Below are positions 1 to 5,257 of a stretch of 11,763 nucleotides of DNA, piece by piece; position 1 is the stretch's first letter, and each line of letters begins with the position of its first letter. A model generated the notes under the pieces. That model saw only the letters and a list, made by a program, of their open reading frames with translations. It made no database searches and was not told where the DNA came from. Both the position numbers and the translations under genes were made by a program. Where the stretch lies: positions 1 to 11,763 of the forward strand of contig CAYOFG010000043.1 of NCBI GenBank assembly GCA_964403285.1, written 5' to 3'. The stretch comes from WVXT01 sp964403285 (lineage in GTDB: Bacteria; UBA6262; WVXT01).

Positions 1-2
1 GC

Positions 3-779
3 TTAGACATATGTTTTTCGGATTTCCTCAATAAAATTACCTACTTTTAGTTTGACTTCATCCCATAAAGAGGATGAATTATACATAGCTTGATCTTCAG
101 ATGACAAATAAGAAATCACTGTATCCCGAAATTGCTCAAAACTCATCTGAAACACATTTTCATAGGCTTTTGTCAATTTAGCACTATTTATTTTAATTTC
201 TTCTGTTTTGTGAGGGACATATTGAGAACTCAAAGTATACAAATCAAAAATGTCTCTTGCTTGGATTACAACCCTTGTAGAAAGAGCTTCTATCTTTTGA
301 ATTATTGTAGATTGGATATCATAATGGGAAACTATCAGAGGAGGCAATTTGTATGACCGTAAAATGGAAACTGATACAGGCTCGGCAACACTATTTCCTT
401 TAAATCCCCTGCGCGAAAATTCAACCTTAGTAAAAAGGTCCTCATTTCCAGAAGTAATTAAATGAATTTTAAATCTTTGTGTTGTCGGGGTTTGTTTTGC
501 TTTCTTAATGTCAGGGGAAATAACTCTTTCAATTCCAAATGATTTAAGGCTATCTTGAAAAGATACAGATTGTAGTATCTTCATAACCACATCGCGTAAC
601 TCCTCTACTTTTATGGTATGAATATCTAAATCCATATCTTCTGAGTAACGAAAACTGTTAAAGAAAAAACGCAAATTTACCCCTCCTTTAAGGGCGTAAT
701 AATTTGTTCTAACCCTCTTGCCAAACCACCTTAAAAATTCCAGATGAAAGACTTCTATTAATTGTAAAGGGGTATACAT
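3..779 (-). CDS. AbiEii/AbiGii-family nucleotidyltransferase toxin
   Basis: This 258-residue protein matches the AbiEii/AbiGii toxin family, nucleotidyltransferase-fold proteins of type IV toxin-antitoxin and phage-defence systems. The N-terminal signature is visible at residues 30-53: LKGG, a loop, then RYSEDMDLDI, giving the GG...S-x-D-x-D metal and nucleotide site (G32, G33, D48, D50). A second conserved block lies at about 161-182, QKIEALSTR followed by ARDIFDLYTL (K162, R175, D176, D179). The ATG at 779 is chosen because homologues begin just before the KGG block; the stop is TAA at 3-5, so the gene is complete. No strong Shine-Dalgarno is visible, and the predicted transcript start lies only about 10 nt upstream, so it may be nearly leaderless. 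The usual AbiEi antitoxin precedes the toxin, but here nothing of that kind lies upstream; a partner could lie beyond the left edge or be absent. The target of the enzyme cannot be read from the sequence. Confidence 0.85.
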   Translation of the reverse strand: MYTPLQLIEVFHLEFLRWFGKRVRTNYYALKGGVNLRFFFNSFRYSEDMDLDIHTIKVEELRDVVMKILQSVSFQDSLKSFGIERVISPDIKKAKQTPTTQRFKIHLITSGNEDLFTKVEFSRRGFKGNSVAEPVSVSILRSYKLPPLIVSHYDIQSTIIQKIEALSTRVVIQARDIFDLYTLSSQYVPHKTEEIKINSAKLTKAYENVFQMSFEQFRDTVISYLSSEDQAMYNSSSLWDEVKLKVGNFIEEIRKTYV

Positions 780-795
780 TTTTTTCTCATTATGT

Positions 796-824
796 ATTAT
801 ACTTTAGTTATAACTAAATTGCAA
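796..824 (-). promoter_or_regulatory. sigma70-type promoter of the AbiEii gene
   Basis: On the minus strand a TTGCAA -35 box (819-824) and a TATAAT -10 box (796-801) are separated by exactly 17 bp. Transcription should begin near 789, about 10 nt before the ATG at 779. Sixteen of the 17 spacer bases form a perfect palindrome, so the promoter looks built for repression. Confidence 0.7.
803..818. promoter_or_regulatory. 16-bp perfect palindrome, probable operator
   Basis: TTTAGTTATAACTAAA is its own reverse complement and lies between the -35 and -10 boxes of the AbiEii promoter, where a bound dimer would exclude RNA polymerase. In AbiE systems the AbiEi antitoxin represses its own operon by binding inverted repeats; that such a protein binds here is inference, since no AbiEi gene is in the window. 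Confidence 0.55.
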
Positions 825-878
825 TACATTATTTAACCAATATGGCCTATTATTCTTAGCCACGGGGTCTTGCTTCAA
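804..878 (-). other. possible 24-codon leader ORF
   Basis: A short reading frame starts with TTG (876-878), preceded by GAAGGA about 9 nt upstream, and ends with TAA at 804-806 inside the operator palindrome. Its 24 residues end in RPYWLNNVLQFSYN; I recognise no family. It would be carried only by a transcript from the upstream promoter at 1011-1039. The weak start codon and small size make chance occurrence quite possible. Confidence 0.15.
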
Positions 879-912
879 TGTTTAAATTCCTTCTTATTTT
901 GTGTTCACAGCA

Positions 913-1039
913 ACCGTTATTTTGTCAAATAGTTATGATTTGACTGAATAGTTCTTCCGGTTAAAAAGTAGCCTATCCCTTTTTTGCTGTCCAGCGTTCA
1001 CTTTTTGAACATTATATTCCATTACCGCTATTTTGTCAA
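913..1039. repeat. decayed duplication: 16-bp direct repeat pair and a degenerate repeat copy
   Basis: ACCGTTATTTTGTCAA at 913-928 recurs at 1024-1039 with one difference (15 of 16 identical); both contain the TTGACA hexamer on the minus strand, but only the 1024-1039 copy has a -10 box at the correct distance. Nearby, AAAAAGTAGCCTATCCC (963-979) is a degenerate copy of AAAAAGTAGCCTGTCCCC (1061-1078). The two sets are offset by 111 and 98 bp, suggesting an old duplication with later indels. Confidence 0.5.
1011..1039 (-). promoter_or_regulatory. consensus sigma70 promoter upstream of the AbiEii region
   Basis: The minus strand reads TTGACA (1034-1039), a 17-bp spacer, then TATAAT (1011-1016): both hexamers and the spacing match the housekeeping consensus. 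The start would be near 1004, giving a leader of about 225 nt before the AbiEii ATG or a separate small RNA. A 5-bp inverted repeat, GTTCA(5)TGAAC at 996-1010, overlaps the predicted start and could be an operator or an early hairpin. The promoter begins three bases past the hairpin that ends the glycosyltransferase gene, so it opens a new transcription unit. Confidence 0.6.
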
Positions 1040-1041
1040 GT

Positions 1042-1084
1042 GAAAAAGGGGACAGGAATCAAAAAGTAGCCTGTCCCCTTTTTC
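1042..1084. terminator. perfect 15-bp inverted repeat, likely bidirectional terminator
   Basis: GAAAAAGGGGACAGG (1042-1056) is the exact reverse complement of 1070-1084, with a 13-nt loop. A 9-bp GC-containing stem (GGGGACAGG/CCTGTCCCC) followed by five T occurs on both strands, which fits a rho-independent terminator in either direction. It overlaps the last codons and stop of the glycosyltransferase gene and shares the GGGACAG core with the repeats near 2774, 9892 and 10622, so it is probably a REP-type repeat used as a terminator. Confidence 0.6.
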
Positions 1085-1769
1085 GGAGTTTCCAGACTAA
1101 AAAGAAGGCTTGAAAAATGATTCTTTTTGAAATTTTGGAGGTGCCACGAGTGCGGTCAATAAATGTGATGGGAACTTCTTTGATGGAAAATCTCTTTTTC
1201 CACAATCTATATTTAATTTCTATTTGGAATGCGTATCCATCAGAAATAATTGTATCCAGGTCTATCTTTTCCAGAGCTTCCTTCCTATAACAGTTAAATC
1301 CGCCTGTAGAATCGAAAATCGGAAGCCCGGTTACCATCCTAACATAAATATTGGCTCCTCGACTGAGGATGAGCCTATGGAGAGGCCAATTCTTAATTCT
1401 GCCATCTTTGATATATCGGGAGCCAATTACGAAATCATATTGTTTTGCTTTTTCCAAAAGGTCGATTAGATATTTTGGCTGATGGGAGAAGTCAGCATCC
1501 ATCGTAAATATGAAGTCGTAATTATTTTTGAGAGCATACTTGAATCCAACAATGTAAGCTCTTCCCAGACCAAGTTTACACTGGCGATGGATTACAAATA
1601 TTTCTGAATACTTCTGTGCTAACCCATCAGCTATCCTCCCTGTTCCGTCGGGAGAATTATCGTCAATGATTAACACATGAAAGTCTTTATTTAATTTACG
1701 TATTTCTTCTATCAGTCTTTCAATATTTTCCTTTTCATTATAGGTGGGGATTATGATTATTGATTTCAT
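1059..1769 (-). CDS. polyprenol-phosphate mannose synthase-like glycosyltransferase (GT2)
   Basis: This 236-residue cytoplasmic GT-A enzyme resembles dolichyl/polyprenyl-phosphate mannose synthase (DPM1 type), which moves mannose from GDP-mannose to a polyprenyl phosphate. Visible motifs are PTYNEKENI (8-16), DDNSPDGT (36-43), the metal-binding DAD in MDADFSHQP (90-98), GSRY (116-119), STGGFNCYR (154-162), SDGYAFQIE (176-184) and the DR-RGTSKIS region (205-214). Length fits single-domain DPM1 proteins; there is no membrane segment at the C-terminus. The last residues, RKRGQATF, and the TGA stop lie inside the palindromic repeat 1042-1084, so the native C-terminus has probably been replaced. 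ATG at 1769 gives the conserved MKSIIIIPTYNE start, but no good Shine-Dalgarno precedes it. A related GT2 acting on another sugar, for example glucose, is possible. Confidence 0.8.
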   Translation of the reverse strand: MKSIIIIPTYNEKENIERLIEEIRKLNKDFHVLIIDDNSPDGTGRIADGLAQKYSEIFVIHRQCKLGLGRAYIVGFKYALKNNYDFIFTMDADFSHQPKYLIDLLEKAKQYDFVIGSRYIKDGRIKNWPLHRLILSRGANIYVRMVTGLPIFDSTGGFNCYRKEALEKIDLDTIISDGYAFQIEIKYRLWKKRFSIKEVPITFIDRTRGTSKISKRIIFQAFFLVWKLRKRGQATF

Positions 1770-1776
1770 TCATAAT

Positions 1777-1830
1777 GCAGAGCTTCGCTCTGCTGCTACA
1801 TACAAACTGCGGGTTCGATGAATTGAACCC
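1777..1830. repeat. two short hairpin repeats between uxs and the glycosyltransferase
   Basis: GCAGAGC-TTC-GCTCTGC at 1777-1793 is a 7-bp perfect stem with a 3-nt loop. GGGTTC(8)GAACCC at about 1811-1830 is a second stem that begins directly at the uxs stop codon. The bases flanking the first hairpin (minus strand TGTAGCAGCAGAGCG, 1786-1800) reappear with one change at 7898-7912, after the thymidylyltransferase gene, marking a dispersed repeat family. Confidence 0.5.
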
Positions 1831-2760
1831 CTACGGTTTCTTTTTGAAATATTCTATGGTTTTCTGGAGGCCTTCTTCCAGGGGAACTCTGGGAGACCAG
1901 TTCAACAGTTTTTTCGCTCTGGTTATATCTGGTTGCCTGATTTTGGGGTCATCTACAGGAAGGGGCTTATGAATTATTTTGCTTTTACTCTTTGCTAACT
2001 TTAAGATGAGTTTAGCAAAATCATTAATGGACATTTCTTGAGGATTACCCAAGTTAATCGGCTCATTGATATTGGAAAGGAGAAGCTTATAGATGCCTTG
2101 AATCATATCCGAAACGTAACAGAAACTCCTGGTTTGAGTGCCGTCCCCAAAAATAGTAAGAGGTTCCCCTTCCAAAGCCTGGTTAATAAATGTGGGAACG
2201 ACACGGCCATCCTTTTTTCTCATCCTCGCACCATAAGTATTGAAGATTCTGGCAATCTTTGTGTCAATTTTGTGATAGTAGTGGTAAGCCATAACCATCG
2301 CTTCTGCAAAACGTTTAGCCTCGTCGTATACGCCTCGAGGACCAACGGAATTAACATTGCCCCAATAATCTTCTTTCTGGGGACTAACCAGAGGGTCTCC
2401 ATAGACCTCAGATGAAGAGGCTAACAAAAATTTTGCTTTCTTCTCCTTTGCCAGTCCAAGCGCTTTGTGTGTACCCAGGGAGCCTACCTTCAAGGTCTGG
2501 ATGGGCAGTTCTCGATAATCTATGGGGCTGGCAGGAGAGGCAAAATGTAGTATTGCATCGAGATTGCCTTCGATGAAGATATAATTTGTTACGTCGTGGT
2601 GGATAAACTTGAACTTCTCATTTCCCATAAGATGGGTGATGTTATCAGTATTTCCAGTTATTAAGTTATCTATACAAATTACGTTATGTCCCTCATTTAT
2701 TAAGAAATCACATAAGTGTGAGCCTAAAAATCCGGCGCCACCTGTTACCACTATTCTCAT
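1831..2760 (-). CDS. uxs: UDP-glucuronate decarboxylase (UDP-xylose synthase)
   Basis: This complete 309-residue extended-SDR enzyme converts UDP-glucuronate to UDP-xylose with bound NAD. The Rossmann motif TGGAGFLGS is at 6-14, and the family-specific stretches HFASPASPIDY (72-82), LASSSEVYGDP (113-123), WGNVNSVGPRGVYDEAKR (133-150) and TRSFCYV are nearly as in known UXS proteins. Catalytic residues visible are S117, E118, Y145 and K149. The ATG at 2760 follows a strong AAGGAGGGG (2763-2771). It lies downstream of UDP-glucose dehydrogenase, which supplies its substrate. The TAG stop is the first base triplet of a hairpin repeat (TAGGGGTTC), so the exact C-terminus may have been set by repeat insertion. 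Bacterial homologues can be mislabelled as dTDP-glucose dehydratase, but the ASPASPIDY and GVYDEAKR pattern favours UXS. Confidence 0.9.
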   Translation of the reverse strand: MRIVVTGGAGFLGSHLCDFLINEGHNVICIDNLITGNTDNITHLMGNEKFKFIHHDVTNYIFIEGNLDAILHFASPASPIDYRELPIQTLKVGSLGTHKALGLAKEKKAKFLLASSSEVYGDPLVSPQKEDYWGNVNSVGPRGVYDEAKRFAEAMVMAYHYYHKIDTKIARIFNTYGARMRKKDGRVVPTFINQALEGEPLTIFGDGTQTRSFCYVSDMIQGIYKLLLSNINEPINLGNPQEMSINDFAKLILKLAKSKSKIIHKPLPVDDPKIRQPDITRAKKLLNWSPRVPLEEGLQKTIEYFKKKP

Positions 2761-2773
2761 TTCCCCTCCTTGT

Positions 2774-2795
2774 TAAATAGGGACAGCGCCCATTT
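2774..2795. repeat. solo copy of the RAYT-element end repeat
   Basis: These 22 bases match the 22-bp end repeat of the transposase element (9892-9913) at 21 positions; the difference is C instead of A at 2789. The copy ends 2 nt before the Shine-Dalgarno of uxs, the same placement as the element has relative to the wzz-like gene. No transposase is next to it, so it is a dispersed REP-like copy. Confidence 0.75.
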
Positions 2796-2809
2796 TTCAC
2801 AAATTCCAA

Positions 2810-2868
2810 ATTACGGGCATAAAGCCCTACACTACCAAAACCATTACGGGCATAAAGCCCTACACTAC
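2810..2868. repeat. tandem pair of 26-bp repeats with internal hairpin
   Basis: The 26 bases at 2810-2835 recur identically at 2843-2868, separated by 7 bp. Each unit contains GGGC-ATAAA-GCCC, a small hairpin. The pair fills the space between the ugd stop (2873-2875) and the solo REP copy; it could weaken or punctuate transcription between ugd and uxs. Confidence 0.8.
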
Positions 2869-2872
2869 AGCG

Positions 2873-4204
2873 TTAACGGCCGATGCTTTTATAGATAAAG
2901 CCCAGAGATTTCATCTTTTCAGGCTCGAAGATATTCCTTCCATCAACTATGATGGGAGCTTTCATTAACCTCTTAATCTTCTTAAGGTCGATTCTTTTAA
3001 ACTCTTCCCATTCGGTGAGAATTACCAGGGCATCACATCCATTTGCAGTCTCGTATGAGTCTTTACAATAGGTAACTTCTTTCAGGATTCCCCGGGCAAC
3101 TGGTATTGCCACAGGATCGTAAGCTTTAATTTTTGCCTCTTCTCGCTGGAGCATCTGGATTATCTCAATTGAAGGAGCATTACGCATGTCGTCGGTATTG
3201 GGCTTGAAGGCGAGCCCCAAAATACCGATTGTCTTATCTTTTATATTCCATACTGCATCCCTGACTTTGCTTACCAGAAGCTCTCTCTGCTGGCGGTTTA
3301 TCTTTTCCACCACCTTAAGGAGCTCAAAATCGTAACCTAACTTTTGTGTAATTCCTACAAATGCCTGCAAATCTTTAGGTAAACAGGCTCCACCAAAACC
3401 GACTCCGGCATTGAGAAAGTCACGCCCAATCCTTTTGTCGCAACCTATTCCCTCAGCAACTTTCTTTATATCAGCACCTGCCTTCTCACAAACATTGGCA
3501 ATAGAGTTTATATAGGAAATCTTCATTGCTAAGAATGAATTGGAGGCATGCTTGATTATCTCTGCACTCTCAATATCTGTAACGATGATTGGGGCATCGA
3601 GGGACTGGTACAGTTCTTTCATAATTCTTTCCGCTTTTTTAGATCCTACTCCCAGGACTATGCGGTCAGGATGCATAGTGTCATAAACTGCCGAGCCTTC
3701 ACGCAGGAATTCGGGATTGGAAACAATGTCAAAATTAGTATCCTTTTTATTATTCAACTTTACCGTGCGGGAAATCCACTTTCCTGTCTCTACTGGCACT
3801 GTGCTTTTTTCCACTATTATCTTATAGCCCTTCATAGTTTGAGCTACTTCTCGTGAGACAGCTTCAACATAACAGAGATCTGCTTCTCCATCCGGTTTGG
3901 GAGGAGTGTTAACGGCAATAAAGATAATTTCTGACTTGTCAACTCCTTCCTCGATACTCGTGGTAAAAGAAAGCCTGCCAGCACGGACATTTTTCTTTAC
4001 CAATTCCTCCAGGCCCGGTTCGTATATAGGCATCTCTCCCTTGTTTAAAGCGGCTATTTTCTCAACATTATTGTCCACGCAGATTACCCTATTTCCCAAT
4101 TCTGCCAGGCAGGCACCGGTGACCAATCCCACATGGCCAGTGCCAATTATGCTCACTTTTTTTCCTTTTCTTTTTTTCTTAATTTTTTTGGTTATTTTAA
4201 CCAT
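2873..4204 (-). CDS. ugd: UDP-glucose 6-dehydrogenase
   Basis: This complete 443-residue enzyme oxidises UDP-glucose to UDP-glucuronate with two NAD. The NAD-binding GTGHVGLVTG is at 21-30, EKSTVPVETG at 132-141, NPEFLREGSA at 163-172, KHASNSF at 218-224 (K218, N222), and the catalytic cysteine C274 is in GFGGACLPKD (269-278); the C-terminal UDP-binding domain has GLAFKPNTDDMRNAPS. The ATG at 4204 follows AAGGAGA at 7-nt spacing. That start gives an unusual Lys-rich leader, MVKITKKIKKKRKGKK, before the VSIIGTG strand where most homologues begin. The gene starts 31 bp from assembly gap 4236-4335, so its promoter is not visible. UXS downstream indicates the product feeds UDP-xylose synthesis. 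A UDP-N-acetyl-sugar dehydrogenase is less likely given the sequence pattern. Confidence 0.92.
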   Translation of the reverse strand: MVKITKKIKKKRKGKKVSIIGTGHVGLVTGACLAELGNRVICVDNNVEKIAALNKGEMPIYEPGLEELVKKNVRAGRLSFTTSIEEGVDKSEIIFIAVNTPPKPDGEADLCYVEAVSREVAQTMKGYKIIVEKSTVPVETGKWISRTVKLNNKKDTNFDIVSNPEFLREGSAVYDTMHPDRIVLGVGSKKAERIMKELYQSLDAPIIVTDIESAEIIKHASNSFLAMKISYINSIANVCEKAGADIKKVAEGIGCDKRIGRDFLNAGVGFGGACLPKDLQAFVGITQKLGYDFELLKVVEKINRQQRELLVSKVRDAVWNIKDKTIGILGLAFKPNTDDMRNAPSIEIIQMLQREEAKIKAYDPVAIPVARGILKEVTYCKDSYETANGCDALVILTEWEEFKRIDLKKIKRLMKAPIIVDGRNIFEPEKMKSLGFIYKSIGR

Positions 4205-4235
4205 CTTATTTTCTCCTTTATTTACAAAACGCTCC

Positions 4236-4335
4236 NNNNNNNNNNNNNNNNNNNNNNNNNNNNNNNNNNNNNNNNNNNNNNNNNNNNNNNNNNNNNNNNN
4301 NNNNNNNNNNNNNNNNNNNNNNNNNNNNNNNNNNN
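4236..4335. other. assembly gap (100 N)
   Basis: There are exactly 100 undetermined bases, the usual placeholder for a scaffold join of unknown true length. It hides the last codons of rmlD and the region upstream of ugd. Apparent reading frames crossing it are not real. Confidence 0.97.
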
Positions 4336-5228
4336 ATTTCTTTTAGATAATCTTTTAAAGCTTCCTTCCAGTGCCTCAGCGATTTCCAGCCCTGGAGTTT
4401 CCGTACACTATTTTCCAGAACGGAAAACTTTGGTCTCTTTGCCGGTCTATTTAACTCTTCGGAAGTAATTGGTTTCAAAAGCACGTCCGAGTCCTGAAGA
4501 ATCTCTCCTGCAAATTCATACCAGGAACATTGTCCACTATTTGTAATATGCCAGATTCCATATAGGTTTGCCCTGGTGATGGAATCCTTACCCTCTCGTC
4601 CTATAAGTTGGGCAATGGCTTGGGCGAGGTCTTTTGTGTAAGTTGGTGAACCTATTTGGTCATTTACTACTTCTATCTCTTTTTTTTGTTTCGTTAAATT
4701 TAATATTGTAGTTACGAAATTTTTTCCGTTTTTTCCAAAAAGCCATGAACTGCGAACTATATAAAATCTGTTTAAAAGAGAGTCAATATACATCTCACCC
4801 CAATACTTAGACTTACCATAGATGCTCTGAGGGTTTGGTCTATCAAACTCTAAATATGGCTCGCCCTTCTCCCCATCAAAGACAAAATCTGTGCTGATGT
4901 ATAGTAGCTCGGTATCGAATCTCTGGCAGGCGAGAGCAATATTGCGTGTCCCTAAAGCGTTGACTCTAAACGCCAAATCCATATTTGTTTCAGCACCATC
5001 TACATCAGTATAGGCAGCAGTATGAATAACTATATCCGGGTTTATCCTGGTGATTTCTCTGTAAGTTTTTGCACTGTCGGTTATGTCAAGGATAAGAGTC
5101 GAAAACTGGGAACTCAGTGACGAAGGAAATTTTTGGACATCTAAAAGGTATAATTCCTGACCCTCAGAAAGCACTTCCACTAAATCACTTCCCAGCATCC
5201 CGCAAGCGCCGGTAATAAGAATACGCAT
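4336..5228 (-). CDS. rmlD: dTDP-4-dehydrorhamnose reductase, 3' end in gap
   Basis: This enzyme performs the last step of dTDP-L-rhamnose synthesis, NAD(P)H reduction of dTDP-4-keto-rhamnose. The visible 297 residues hold the Rossmann motif TGACGMLGSDL (6-16), HTAAYTDVDGAE (69-80), ISTDFVFDG (111-119, T113), the SDR pair Y137 and K141 in YGKSK, and DQIGSPTYTKDLA (190-202). It reaches WKEALKDYLKE, where RmlD proteins normally end, so only a few codons and the stop are lost in the N run. ATG at 5228 follows GGAG at 5-nt spacing. It starts 29 bp after the rmlB stop, in the same operon. Confidence 0.92.
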
Positions 5229-5257
5229 ATTAACTCCAATGATAATTATGTTACTTG

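Noticed and set aside
996..1010. LexA-type SOS box at the start of the upstream promoter
   Set aside because: The repeat is GTTCA-N5-TGAAC, not the GAAC-N4-GTTC or CTGT-N8-ACAG patterns of known LexA boxes; it may be another operator or a hairpin.
2038..2415. Plus-strand open frames opposite uxs and other genes
   Set aside because: They lie within strongly conserved minus-strand genes, show no recognisable domains and have no ribosome binding sites of note.
2810..2868. Possible miniature CRISPR array
   Set aside because: There are only two units, the spacer is 7 bp, and no cas gene is near; it is a tandem duplication.
4218..4335. Continuation of the rmlD reading frame through the N run to a stop near 4218
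   Set aside because: The N run has no known length, so the frame beyond it is meaningless; RmlD should end within a few codons of LKDYLKE.
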